Of a stretch of 64,000 nucleotides of DNA, positions 10,716 to 18,887 are shown in pieces. The DNA is taken from NCBI RefSeq assembly GCF_001984575.1, contig NZ_LZNS01000001.1, positions 5,865,682-5,929,681 on the forward strand, read 5' to 3'. Every line of letters starts with the position of its first letter. Positions within the stretch are counted from its first letter, which is position 1. A model generated the notes under the pieces. It did no database searches. It saw only the letters and a list, made by a program, of their open reading frames with translations, and had not been told where the DNA came from. The DNA is from Streptomyces sp. MP131-18 (GTDB lineage: Bacteria > Actinomycetota > Actinomycetes > Streptomycetales > Streptomycetaceae). A program made the translations under genes and the position numbers.

Positions 10716-11690
10716 TCAGGGAGCCAGCAGCCCGTCCAGCGGGTCCGTGTTCTCGATCAGGCCCGCCTCGGCGGTCAGCCGCGCCAGGTCCTCAAGCTCC
10801 GCCGCGTCGGTGCGCGGGTCCCAGCCGGGCAGGGTGACCCGGGCGCTCACGCCCTCCGCCAGATCCAGGTAGTCGTCCAGGACGGCCCGCGCCTCGTCGG
10901 GGTGCTCCTCGGCGTACCGCAGGGACCGTTCCAGCGCCGTCGCGAACCGGTCGACGACGTCGGGGTGTTCCGCGGCGAAGCTCTCCGAGGTGAACCAGCC
11001 GGCGATCGGCAGCCCCTGCCCCATCGCCGCGTAGCTGACGGGGACGGCGTGCGCCCCCTGCCCTTCGGCGATCGTGATGAACGGCTCGCTGAGCATGGCG
11101 GCGTCCACGTCGCCGGCCGCCAGGGCGGCCGGCATGTTGGGGATGGGCACCTCGACCAGCGACACGTCCTCGCCCGAGAGGCCGTGGCGCGTCAGGCCCG
11201 TCCGGACGGCGACCTCGTTGATGCCGAGGAGGGTGTTGACCGCGACCGTTCCGCCGCGCAGGTCCGCGACGTCCGTCAGGCCGGGGTCCGCGGTCATCAG
11301 CTGTCCCGACCCGTCGTCGAGCGCGTCCGCCGAGGCGCGGGCGCCCACCGACACCATGCGCACCGGAACGTCCTGGCTCCTGGCGAGCAGCAGGCTGACG
11401 ATGTTGGAGTACCCGATGTCGAGGCTCCCGCTGGTGACCGCGGGCACGATGGCCGCGCCGCCCTGGGATTCCGTCATGGTGACGGTCAGGCCCTCCTCCG
11501 CGAAGAAGCCCTGCTCGATGCCGAGCCGGATCGGGGCCACGTCGATGATGGGGATGACCCCGAGGTCGAGGTCGTCCGGGTCGCCTCCGCTGCCGCCGCC
11601 GCCGGGACCGCAGGCGGCGGAGGCGCTGAGCAGCAGGGCCGTGGCGGCCGTGAGGGCCGCGCGGACGTGTCCGCGGCGAAGAGGCAGCAT
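10716..11690 (-). CDS. NMT1/SsuA-like substrate-binding lipoprotein
   Basis: 324 aa. A lipobox-like LSASAACGP at residues 20-28 predicts a lipid-anchored extracellular receptor. GFFAEEGLTV, GSLDIGYSN and PIPNMPAALAAGDVDAA are typical of the NMT1/THI5-like family that binds nitrate, sulfonates, taurine or pyrimidine/thiamine precursors. The SD GAAGGAG is 7 nt before the ATG. It heads the ABC cassette but lies 89 nt behind the tyrosinase-like gene, with an intergenic hairpin in between, so its expression may be lower than that of griE/griF. The ligand cannot be deduced. Confidence 0.88.
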   Translation of the reverse strand: MLPLRRGHVRAALTAATALLLSASAACGPGGGGSGGDPDDLDLGVIPIIDVAPIRLGIEQGFFAEEGLTVTMTESQGGAAIVPAVTSGSLDIGYSNIVSLLLARSQDVPVRMVSVGARASADALDDGSGQLMTADPGLTDVADLRGGTVAVNTLLGINEVAVRTGLTRHGLSGEDVSLVEVPIPNMPAALAAGDVDAAMLSEPFITIAEGQGAHAVPVSYAAMGQGLPIAGWFTSESFAAEHPDVVDRFATALERSLRYAEEHPDEARAVLDDYLDLAEGVSARVTLPGWDPRTDAAELEDLARLTAEAGLIENTDPLDGLLAP

Positions 11691-11733
11691 GGCAACTCCT
11701 TCGGCTTCGGGAGAAGTTGGGGAGCGGTGGAGC

Positions 11734-11764
11734 CGGGCGGGCCGCGACCGGCACGGCCCGCCCG
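11734..11764 (-). promoter_or_regulatory. Intra-operon hairpin between griF-like gene and ABC cassette
   Basis: Perfect 11-bp GC stem (11734-11744 with 11754-11764), 9-nt loop. It could attenuate or process the long transcript, partly uncoupling the oxidase genes from the importer. Confidence 0.5.
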
Positions 11765-11779
11765 CCCCGCCGCGGTGCG

Positions 11780-12700
11780 CTACGCGTCGTAGCGGTACCA
11801 CCGGGTGTGGTCGATGAGGTCGGCCGGCGTCTTCGTGTGCCAGGGCCCCAGCGGCGTGTGCAGGTCCGGCACGTCCGGCGTGTCGGTCAGCGGCAGGTAG
11901 TGCGGCACGTCGGGGTTCCGTTCCTGCCACAGTGCCCAGCAGCGGTCGATCATGCAGTGGTTGAGGAAGAACACCGGGTCGTTGGGCGAGCCGATGTACA
12001 TCATGTGGCCGCCCACCCAGACGTGCCCGGCGGCGTGCAGCTTGCCCACCTTCGGCTCCCAGGGGAACTTGGTGTAGCCCTCCAGGTGGTTGCGGAAGCT
12101 GTCGTACGGGGCCTCGCCGCCCGCGGTGTGGTTCCACGGGGCGCAGTCGTAGACCGGGAGCGCGAGCGTCTCGTCCAGCTCCCGCGGCGTCGGCAGCACG
12201 TCGGTGAGGGTCCCCATGTCGCGCACCAGGTAGTCGCGGTCGTCGTGCGTGTAGTTGCCGTTCAGCGCCGGGTTCTCGTCCCCGACCGGGATCACGCTGA
12301 TGTTGAGCACCCAGCCGTTGTCGCGGGCGAACGGGCCGGTCATCACCCGCCGGTCGCCCGGCCGCCCGTTGCCGCCCATGAACTCCTCGTCCCACAGCGG
12401 CGAGTCCTCGCCGTGGTCGGTCGTCCAGTCCCAGTAGGGGAGGGTGACGCGCGGGTCGACGCGCTGCAACTCCCGCTCGAAGCGCATCAGGTACTCGCGG
12501 TGCCAGGGCAGGAAGCCGGGGTTGATGTGGCCGAGCCGCTTCCCGGTCTCCTTGTCGAGGTAGTCCCGCGAGTTGATCCGTATATGCAGGTCCACGTAAC
12601 GGTCGTAGATGCCGCGCCGCTTGATCTCCCGCACCGCGTGCACGAAGCGCCGCTTCTCCTCGCGGCTCATGTTCAGGTGGTTCTTGCGGATGTGCACCAT
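11780..12700 (-). CDS. griF: Tyrosinase-like copper o-aminophenol oxidase, GriF-type
   Basis: 306 aa, type-3 copper oxidase. CuA histidines: VDLHIRI (His39) and GHINPGFLPWHREYLMRFE (His57, His66). CuB region: LHAAGHVWVGGHMM and DPVFFLNHCMIDRCW. YWDWTTD fits the family. GriF oxidises o-aminophenols to quinone imines that couple to the phenoxazinone core of grixazone; the related NspF instead C-nitrosates aminophenols, and classical MelC2 oxidises tyrosine. The AHBA genes in the operon favour an aminophenol substrate. It needs the upstream chaperone for copper. Which reaction (phenoxazinone or nitrosation) cannot be decided from sequence alone. Confidence 0.88.
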   Translation of the reverse strand: MVHIRKNHLNMSREEKRRFVHAVREIKRRGIYDRYVDLHIRINSRDYLDKETGKRLGHINPGFLPWHREYLMRFERELQRVDPRVTLPYWDWTTDHGEDSPLWDEEFMGGNGRPGDRRVMTGPFARDNGWVLNISVIPVGDENPALNGNYTHDDRDYLVRDMGTLTDVLPTPRELDETLALPVYDCAPWNHTAGGEAPYDSFRNHLEGYTKFPWEPKVGKLHAAGHVWVGGHMMYIGSPNDPVFFLNHCMIDRCWALWQERNPDVPHYLPLTDTPDVPDLHTPLGPWHTKTPADLIDHTRWYRYDA

Positions 12701-12725
12701 GAGGGCCTCCCTTTCGACCGGGGCG

Positions 12726-13139
12726 TCAGACGACCGTGATGTGGGTGCCGTGGTGCCCGGACGGCAGCAGCGCCGCGCCGCGCAGCTCCTCGACCGCCCG
12801 GCGGGCGGCGTGCAGCGGGGTGGGCGCCATCTCGTAGTGGCACATGGAGCTGAGGTACGCGTCGTCGGCGAACTTCATCAGGTGCAGCGGCCGGTCGTCG
12901 ATGAAGACGCCGCCGCCCTCGGCCTCGGGAACGACTCTGATGGTGCGGCCCTGGTACTCCTCCACGTACGCGCCCGCGCCCTGGTGGCCGCCGGTGTCCT
13001 CGCCACCGCCGTGGGCGGCGTGCGCGTCCGCATCGCCGTCGCCCACCACCAGCGGGGTCGCCGCCGCGGCGGCCACCAGGGCCGTTCCGGCGACGCCCGC
13101 GACCATTTCGCGCCTGTTCAGATGCCTGTTGAGATGCAT
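12726..13139 (-). CDS. griE: Copper chaperone for the tyrosinase-like oxidase, GriE/MelC1-type
   Basis: 137 aa. N-terminal LNRREMVAGVAGTALVAAA looks like a Tat-type signal, so enzyme and chaperone may be co-exported as with MelC1/MelC2. The mature part is His-rich (HAAHGGG, SMCHYEMAPTP, PSGHHGTH), and LHAARRAVEELRGAAL matches the conserved MelC1 C-terminal helix. Located directly upstream of the oxidase in the same operon (25-nt gap), as in melC and griEF operons. Role: copper loading and probable trans-secretion of the partner. Confidence 0.87.
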   Translation of the reverse strand: MHLNRHLNRREMVAGVAGTALVAAAAATPLVVGDGDADAHAAHGGGEDTGGHQGAGAYVEEYQGRTIRVVPEAEGGGVFIDDRPLHLMKFADDAYLSSMCHYEMAPTPLHAARRAVEELRGAALLPSGHHGTHITVV

Positions 13140-13154
13140 GGGGTCAACCCTTCT

Positions 13155-14567
13155 TCAGGGGCGGGCGGCCGGCTCGCGCGCCGCCACCACGCCCTTCGGC
13201 TCCAGCAGGAACTGGGTGTAGTTGTCGTCGTGCGGGATGCCGGGGACCGCGGTCCACGGCAGGACCGTGCCGCGCGTCACCTTGCGGACGCTCGGCTCGC
13301 GCAGCGCCGCGTCGACCAGCTCCTCCCGGTCCGTCAGCAGGTTGAGCACCAGGGAGTCGCGCAGCGGCGCGATGCCGTCCGCCGGTGACCACGGCGCCAC
13401 CACGACGAACGGGAACGGCAGCTCGGTGCCGACCGCCGGGTGGTCCGCGCGGTCCGCGGACAGCACGACGGGGCGCAGCAGTACCGAGCCGTCCGGCAGC
13501 GGGACCACGGTGCCGCCCGGCTCGAACCGGGCGCTGTGGTCGGTGAGTTCGGTGCGCAGCTCGGCCAGGCGGGCGCGGATCTGCTCGCCCCTGGCCCGGT
13601 CGGCGACCAGCAGCGTGGCGTTCCCGTCGGTCGCGGGCAGCGAGGGCAGGGCGCTGAGCCGTTCGGCGAGCCGGTCGGCGACCTGCGCGACCGGGCGGGT
13701 GGTGAGCACCGCCGACAGGTTGGTGCAGCGGGTGCCGCCGTCGACCGAGGCGGAGCGCGCCAGGTGGCCGAGCACCGCGTCGTCGAGGTCCGCGTCCAGC
13801 ACGGCCTTGGTGCGCCCGGGGCCGCGGACGGCGACGGAGGCGCGGCCCTGCCACTTCCGCACGGCCTGGTCGCCGCCGTAGACGATGCCGCGGTCGGCCG
13901 CGCCGAGCAGAAACTCGCCGGTCGCCCGCGAACAGGGCAGGAACGCGGCCTTCGCGGGCGGCAGACCGGCGGCGAGCAGCGCACGCAGCAGCCGCAGCGC
14001 GGTGAACGGGTCCCGGCTGCCGGGCTTGATCAGCACGCTGTAGCCGTGGAACAGGGCCTGCACCCAGGCGGCGTTCGGCGTGGGGTGGTTGCTGGCCATG
14101 ACCGCGGCGAAGACGCGTCCGCGCGGCACCCAGCGGGTGGCGAAGCCGTCGCCGAGCCCGGTGGGCGGCAGTTCGGCCGCGGTGGTGGCGGGGAGTTCCG
14201 CGATCTCGGTGACGAGGTCGTGCACGGCCTGCCGCACGGCCGTCGCCGTCAGCCCGGTGGCGTGCGCGACGCGCGTCACGTACGCGCCGGGCGTCTCGCC
14301 CCCGACCGTGCCCTCGGCGAACTGCCGCGCGGCCTCGGCGAGGAGGCCCGCGTCGACGGGGCGGCCGTCCGCCAGGTCCCTGATCTCGTTGAGCGCGGCG
14401 AGGGCGAGCAGCCGCGGCGCGGTGCCGACGTCGGCGAGGTCGCCGCCGAGCACGCTCGGCAGCGGCGCGCGGTCGGCGCTCGCCACGGAACGGCCGCTGA
14501 CGAGGGGGTCGATGGCGAGGGGGGCGACGGCGGGAGGGCCGGCGGCGAGGGGGAGCGCGGCGCCCAT
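13155..14567 (-). CDS. griC: Aryl-acyl reductase, LuxC-like (GriC-type)
   Basis: 470 aa, LuxC/acyl-CoA-reductase family, aldehyde-dehydrogenase fold. NHPTPNAAWVQALFHGYSVLIKPGSRDP forms the cofactor-binding part, cited here as ASNHPTPNA and LIKPGSRDP, and DGGTRCTNLSA carries the likely catalytic Cys. With the LuxE-like partner it should reduce 3,4-AHBA to 3-amino-4-hydroxybenzaldehyde, as GriC/GriD do in grixazone biosynthesis. ATG overlaps the griD-like stop (TGATG), so the two are translationally coupled, matching a two-protein complex. The 15-nt gap to griE keeps it in the same operon. Confidence 0.88.
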   Translation of the reverse strand: MGAALPLAAGPPAVAPLAIDPLVSGRSVASADRAPLPSVLGGDLADVGTAPRLLALAALNEIRDLADGRPVDAGLLAEAARQFAEGTVGGETPGAYVTRVAHATGLTATAVRQAVHDLVTEIAELPATTAAELPPTGLGDGFATRWVPRGRVFAAVMASNHPTPNAAWVQALFHGYSVLIKPGSRDPFTALRLLRALLAAGLPPAKAAFLPCSRATGEFLLGAADRGIVYGGDQAVRKWQGRASVAVRGPGRTKAVLDADLDDAVLGHLARSASVDGGTRCTNLSAVLTTRPVAQVADRLAERLSALPSLPATDGNATLLVADRARGEQIRARLAELRTELTDHSARFEPGGTVVPLPDGSVLLRPVVLSADRADHPAVGTELPFPFVVVAPWSPADGIAPLRDSLVLNLLTDREELVDAALREPSVRKVTRGTVLPWTAVPGIPHDDNYTQFLLEPKGVVAAREPAARP

Positions 14568-15625
14568 CAGTAGACCCCCTCGATGATGCGCACGTCGTCA
14601 AGTGCCCGGAAGGTCTGCACGTCCGCGAGCCCGTCGACGTGCCCGCCCGCGGACGGTTCGATCCGTACGGCGCTGTCCCGTTCCATGACGTTGGGCAGGA
14701 ACATTTCCTCGGCGACCAGGTGCAGGCGCACCCGCCCGCGTGCCCCGTAGGGCACGAGGTCGCCGGCCTCGTCGACGAGTTGGAGGCGCGTGGTCCGCGG
14801 GTGCGGCTCGAACACGCAGGGGTACGCGTCGCCGGGCGCCGCCGGGCGCTGCGGGGCGACGCCCATCAGGCTGTTGCCGTAGATCCCGATGATCGCCGTG
14901 TCGGGGAAGAAGACCTCGTTCAGCTGGCGCAGGCTCTCGGCGCTGATGGAGGTGCCGGCCCAGATGATGGCCCGCACCTGTGTCCGCACCAGCTTGTGCA
15001 GCCGGGGCCTGGCGCAGATCGCCTCCAGGAGGGGCGGGGTGCTGTTGAGCACCGCGACGTCCTGGGTTTCGAGGATCGTCTCCGCCTGGTCGAGCAGGTG
15101 CTGGACGTAGGCGTCGGCCTCGTCGGAACGGCCCTCGGCCAGCAGCCGCTTGACCCAGCGCGGGTCGAGGTCGACCGTGTAGAAGATGCCGCCGCCGAGC
15201 GCCGCGTACCGGGCGACGTCGAAGCCGATCACGTGCGGGCCGCTCGGCGCCAGGTGCAGCCAGTTGCCCTCGGCCGGCACGCCGACGGCGAGCAGCCGTT
15301 CCCTGGCCCACGCGAGCATGCGGGAACGGGCGGCGCTGTCCACGATGCGCTTGGGCGAGCCGGTGGTGCCGCCCGAGTCGTAGACGCGGAACGGCAGGTC
15401 CGCGAGCGCGCGGGGGATCAGCGCCCGCGCCGGTACGGTGCGCAGCTCCGCGCTGACGTCGGGGAAGCGGGTCAGGTCGGCGGCGCTCACGACCTCGGTG
15501 ACCGGGTCGAAGCCGAGGCCGGCCCGTTTGTCGAGCCAGAACGGGGAGCCCGTCTCCTCCTGGAAGTGCCACGCCATCAACGTCCGTATGTGGGCGTCGA
15601 AAGCGGTGTCCGTAGCGTCTGACAT
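14567..15625 (-). CDS. griD: Acyl-protein synthetase/ligase, LuxE-like (GriD-type)
   Basis: 352 aa, adenylate-forming LuxE family. YDSGGTTGSPKRIVDS is the phosphate-binding loop, and INGIYGNS-like sequence (here IIGIYGNSLMGVAPQ) the adenylate motif. It probably activates 3,4-AHBA as an acyl-adenylate or acyl-enzyme for the LuxC-like reductase. First gene of a nine-gene operon: griD, griC, griE, griF, binding protein, two permeases, ATPase, creatininase. The ATG is chosen by similarity; GGGGAGG lies about 13 nt upstream, a long spacing. A tandem 11-bp repeat (candidate SARP site) lies 61-82 nt upstream. Confidence 0.87.
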   Translation of the reverse strand: MSDATDTAFDAHIRTLMAWHFQEETGSPFWLDKRAGLGFDPVTEVVSAADLTRFPDVSAELRTVPARALIPRALADLPFRVYDSGGTTGSPKRIVDSAARSRMLAWARERLLAVGVPAEGNWLHLAPSGPHVIGFDVARYAALGGGIFYTVDLDPRWVKRLLAEGRSDEADAYVQHLLDQAETILETQDVAVLNSTPPLLEAICARPRLHKLVRTQVRAIIWAGTSISAESLRQLNEVFFPDTAIIGIYGNSLMGVAPQRPAAPGDAYPCVFEPHPRTTRLQLVDEAGDLVPYGARGRVRLHLVAEEMFLPNVMERDSAVRIEPSAGGHVDGLADVQTFRALDDVRIIEGVY

Positions 15626-15685
15626 GGCGTTCTGTGGCCTCCCCGTCGCGTGAAAGATGCCGGTGCGCCCTATCGTCAGGCCGCG

Positions 15686-15707
15686 CGTTATCGCGGTCGT
15701 ATCGCGG
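15686..15707 (-). promoter_or_regulatory. Two tandem 11-bp repeats, candidate SARP site before griD-like operon
   Basis: Minus strand: CCGCGATACGA then CCGCGATAACG, 61-82 nt upstream of the griD-like ATG, followed by a possible -10 (GACGAT/GATAGG). The 11-bp period matches SARP operators. Aligning on GAT, the units loosely resemble those before the aspartokinase gene. Confidence 0.5.
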
Positions 15708-15735
15708 CTGTTTCGGCGCGGCCGGGCGGACGCGG

Positions 15736-15771
15736 GCGCCCCCCGGACGGCACGGGCCGTCCGGGGGGCGC
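15736..15771 (-). terminator. Terminator hairpin of the exporter transcript
   Basis: Perfect 16-bp stem (15736-15751 with 15756-15771), 4-nt loop, downstream of the MFS gene. It is now separated from the MFS stop codon by the inserted MITE-like element. Confidence 0.75.
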
Positions 15772-15798
15772 GTCGGGGTGGCTCGGCAGCCGCGGCGC

Positions 15799-16027
15799 CT
15801 AGGGCCTGTCCGGTGGATCTTCGTGGAGCCAGTGAGCGGCGTCCGGTGCGTGCGATCGCGTGGGCCCCTCTTGCACGATGCGTGCAAGAGGGAGCCGGAT
15901 CGCAGCTCGTACTTGGCCGTACTCGCGCGATTCGGCAACGCAGCGTGGGGGCACCTCCCAGCCGCCAGGCTGGGGGAGTGCGTGCCGGGCGTCGCGCGCC
16001 CGCGAAGATCCACCGGACAGGGCCTAG
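15799..16027. mobile_element. 229-bp MITE-like element with 25-bp terminal inverted repeats
   Basis: Ends at 15799-15823 and 16003-16027 are inverted copies of each other (24 of 25 matching), starting CTAGGGCCTGTCCGG, with CTAG at both tips that could be the target-site duplication. The interior has no coding frame but holds a perfect 12-bp hairpin (CCCTCTTGCACG, loop ATG). Size, long inverted ends and lack of a transposase fit a miniature inverted-repeat element mobilised by a transposase elsewhere; IS5-like targets (TA/CTAG) are one possibility. The right-hand CTAG supplies the MFS stop codon. Confidence 0.75.
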
Positions 16028-17409
16028 CGTGCCTGAGGCGCTTTCGAGCCGCGGGGGCCGCCGTGGCCGGTCAGGGTCAGGGCGAGCGCGGCGGCCAGCA
16101 GCGGGAAGCCCGCCACGAGGCCGAGCGTGGTGTACAGCGAGACGGACTTGGCCAGGGCGCCCGCGGTCGCGCTGCCGACCCCGCCGCCGACGAAGAAGGT
16201 GAGGTTCAGCAGCCCCATCGCGCCGCCGCGCAGGGCCGGTTCGATACGGGCGGACATCAGCGCCGTGGACACTACCTGGGTCACGGCGAAGGCGGCGAAG
16301 CCGAGCGAGGCGCCGACGACCGGCAGCGCCGCGTTCTCCGTGCCCAGCGCGGAGGCGAGCGTCGCCGCCATCGCGCAGGCGATCACCGCGAGCAGCACGC
16401 TGCCGCCACCGGCGGCCGGCAGCCGCCCGGCGAGCCGGGAAAGCACCGCGCCGACGACGGCGCCCGGCAGCAGCCAGGTGCCCACCGCGAGCACGCTCCA
16501 GCCGTGCTCCTGCACCAGGATCTGCGGCACCGCATACATGGCGGCGAACAGGCCGGCGTACACGCCGACCCCGGTGACGGCCGTGCGCAGGTACAGGTTG
16601 TCGCCCACCAGGCGCCGGGGTACGAACGAGGCCGGCACGGTCCGCACCCGGCGGGCGAGCAGCACCACGGACAGCACCAGGGCGACCGCGAGCACGACGA
16701 CGAGCCCGGCCGCGATCTCCAGTGCGGACGCCTGGATCAGCAGCAGGAACGAGGTGGCCGCCACCGTGAGCAGGGTGGCGCCCGGCAGGTCGAGCGGTCG
16801 GCCGCTGCCCTGCCGGGCGGCGGCGGGGCGCAGGCACAGCGGGACGGCGATCAGCGACAGGGCCGGCAGGACGAGCGCGACCCGCCAGGTCACCCACTCG
16901 GTGAACACCCCGCCGGCGAGCGTGGCGCTGGCCGAGAACACCGCCATGGTGGCCCCGAACCCGGCGAGCACCTTGGGCCGGTCGGCGGCCTCGGCGGACG
17001 CGGAGAGCGTGACCGCCCCCGAGGTCATGGCCCCGGAGCCGAGGGCCAGCACGAAGCGGCCGGCCACGAGCACCCCGAGGTTCGGGGCGAGCAGGCAGAC
17101 GGCCGCGCCGACGGCCAGCACCAGCGAGCCGAGCAGCAGGGACGTGCGCAGGCCGCGGGAGTCGGAGAGCCGGCCGAAGAGGGCGGTGCCGACGCCGAGG
17201 GCGAGGGCGTGGGCGGTCAGCACCCAGGCGACGGCGGACGGGGTGGCGTCGAGCGAGGCGGCCACGTCCGGCAGGGCGACGCCCGCCGCGGTGACGCCGA
17301 ACACGGCGGGGCCGAACAACGCGCCGTAGCGCAGTCCCGCGGACCTGGCGCTGAGGGAGCCGGAACGGGGCGGGGCGGCCGTGGGGGACACGGCGGAACG
17401 TGTGGACAC
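16024..17409 (-). CDS. MFS exporter (drug/metabolite efflux)
   Basis: 461 aa, major facilitator superfamily. Around 12-14 hydrophobic helices; the loop GRLSDSRGLRTSLL after helix 2 is the MFS motif A. It probably exports the aminophenol/phenoxazinone product or gives self-resistance. The GTG at 17409 is chosen (GGAAGGA 6 nt upstream); an ATG at 17517 overlapping the oxidase stop (ATGA) is in frame but would add a Pro/Ala-rich tail of no family character. The stop TAG lies inside the terminal CTAG of a MITE-like element, so the native C-terminus may have been slightly altered by the insertion. Confidence 0.85.
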   Translation of the reverse strand: MSTRSAVSPTAAPPRSGSLSARSAGLRYGALFGPAVFGVTAAGVALPDVAASLDATPSAVAWVLTAHALALGVGTALFGRLSDSRGLRTSLLLGSLVLAVGAAVCLLAPNLGVLVAGRFVLALGSGAMTSGAVTLSASAEAADRPKVLAGFGATMAVFSASATLAGGVFTEWVTWRVALVLPALSLIAVPLCLRPAAARQGSGRPLDLPGATLLTVAATSFLLLIQASALEIAAGLVVVLAVALVLSVVLLARRVRTVPASFVPRRLVGDNLYLRTAVTGVGVYAGLFAAMYAVPQILVQEHGWSVLAVGTWLLPGAVVGAVLSRLAGRLPAAGGGSVLLAVIACAMAATLASALGTENAALPVVGASLGFAAFAVTQVVSTALMSARIEPALRGGAMGLLNLTFFVGGGVGSATAGALAKSVSLYTTLGLVAGFPLLAAALALTLTGHGGPRGSKAPQAR

Positions 17410-17513
17410 GGGCAGTCCTTCCGCCACCGGTCGGTCGGCCGGCGGCTGGGCGGGATGAGCGGGAGGAGCCGGACGAGCGGCGGGCGCGTTGCGGCCGGGG
17501 CCGGGAGCGGCGG

Positions 17514-18887
17514 TCATCCGGTGCGGCGGATGGTGTGGCCGAGCCGGAAGAGGTGGCGCGGGTCGTAGGTCGCCTTGAGGGCCGCGAGCCGCGCGTAGGC
17601 GGCGGGCGGGAAGCAGTCCGCCACGGCCTCGGCCGTGTCGGGTCCGGCGAGGAAGTTGAGGTACCTGCGGCCGGTGCTCCAGGGCGCCATCCCGTGCAGC
17701 ACGCGGTCGGGCGCGCCGGGGCGGGAGAGCGTGGAGAGGGTGAACGCACCGTCGCGGCCCGCCACCGCGTTGGGCACGGCCGCGGGGCGGGAGAGGGCGC
17801 CGCCGAGGTGGCGCAGCTCGACCATCAGGTCCGTGGAGCCGGAGCCGTCCCCGGCGAGCGCCAGCAGGCGCGTCACCGCATTCGCGTCCAACTCGCGTAA
17901 AACGACGTTGCGTTCGTGGAAGGGCATCGGCTCGGTCGGGTCGCGGTGGATGTCGGCGACGGCCGAGTACGGCATGTCCCCGACGTCGTCGAGGAGGGCG
18001 GGGCCGATGGCCCGCAGCGGGCGGACCAGGCGTTCGCCTTCCGCGCCCCGGCCGTTGAACGCGATGCGCAGGTGCGCGACCAGGCGGTCGCGCAGGAACT
18101 CGGGCACGGCGGGCGCGTCCGGCAGGCGCAGCAGCGCGACCGAGGAACTCATCGTCTCGGGTACCGTCTCCGTCCACCGCTGCCAGGCGTGCAGCAGCGG
18201 TCCCGACAGCTCGCCGGGGAAGTAGATGCCGCCGCCGTAGAGCCGTTCGACGGGCACGAGTCCGAACTCCATCGCGGTGACGATGCCGAAGTTGCCCTTG
18301 CCGCCGCGCAGAGCCCAGAACAGGTCGCCGTGCCGCTCGGCCGTCACGTCCCGCAGCACGCCGTCGGCCGTGACGAGCTGCATGCGGATCACGTGGTCGG
18401 CCGCGTAGCCGTACTGGCGGCCGAGCGGCCCGAGCCCGCCGCCCAGCGTGTAGCCCACCACGCCGACCAGGTGGGAGGAGCCGTTGAGCGGCGCGAGGGC
18501 GTGCTTGGCGGCGGCGGCGATGACCTGGTGCCAGCGCGCGCCCGCCTCGACGCGGGCGGTGGCCGTGCGCGGGTCGACGGCGACGGCGTTCATGCGTTTG
18601 GTGCTGACCAGCACACCGCCGTCGGCCGGCGCGGCGATGCCGTGCCCCGTCGCCTGGACGCCGACGGGCAGCTCCCTTTCCGCGGCGAACCGCACGGCGG
18701 CCTGGACGTCGGCCGCGGACACGGCCTGGACCACGAGGGCCGGGCGGTGCCGCGCGATCAGGTTGAACCCGGACAGCTCCGCGTCGAACTCCGCGTCGCC
18801 CGGGGCGAACACCTCGCCCCGCAGCTGCGCGACGAGCCGGTCGAGTGCCGCGGGGGAGACCCCGGGTGGGTGCGCGTGCTCCGCCAT
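17514..18887 (-). CDS. FAD-linked oxidase (FAD_binding_4 plus BBE domain)
   Basis: 457 aa from ATG 18887, preceded by GGAAGGAA. The N-terminal FAD-binding half shows GVQATGHGIAAP, whose His is the usual covalent FAD anchor, VGYTLGGGLGPLGRQYG, and RGGKGNFGIVTAMEF. The C-terminal BBE motif is YDPRHLFRLGHTIR. Family members oxidise alcohols, amines or cyclise substrates with O2; here it may act on the aminophenol product, which is inference. There is no Cys at the usual second FAD-linkage position. Codon 17898-17900 is TTA (VVLREL), suggesting bldA control. The same frame is open upstream through the SARP gene, so a fusion is also possible. Its TGA overlaps an alternative MFS ATG. Confidence 0.87.
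   Translation of the reverse strand: MAEHAHPPGVSPAALDRLVAQLRGEVFAPGDAEFDAELSGFNLIARHRPALVVQAVSAADVQAAVRFAAERELPVGVQATGHGIAAPADGGVLVSTKRMNAVAVDPRTATARVEAGARWHQVIAAAAKHALAPLNGSSHLVGVVGYTLGGGLGPLGRQYGYAADHVIRMQLVTADGVLRDVTAERHGDLFWALRGGKGNFGIVTAMEFGLVPVERLYGGGIYFPGELSGPLLHAWQRWTETVPETMSSSVALLRLPDAPAVPEFLRDRLVAHLRIAFNGRGAEGERLVRPLRAIGPALLDDVGDMPYSAVADIHRDPTEPMPFHERNVVLRELDANAVTRLLALAGDGSGSTDLMVELRHLGGALSRPAAVPNAVAGRDGAFTLSTLSRPGAPDRVLHGMAPWSTGRRYLNFLAGPDTAEAVADCFPPAAYARLAALKATYDPRHLFRLGHTIRRTG

Noticed and set aside
11780..12700. Ordinary melanin tyrosinase (MelC2)
   Set aside because: Not excluded biochemically, but the operon with 3,4-AHBA and GriC/GriD-type genes makes an o-aminophenol oxidase the better call.
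15438..16202. Small frames in the griD-MFS gap
   Set aside because: They run through the hairpin terminator and MITE-like ends; no SD or similarity, best explained as noncoding.
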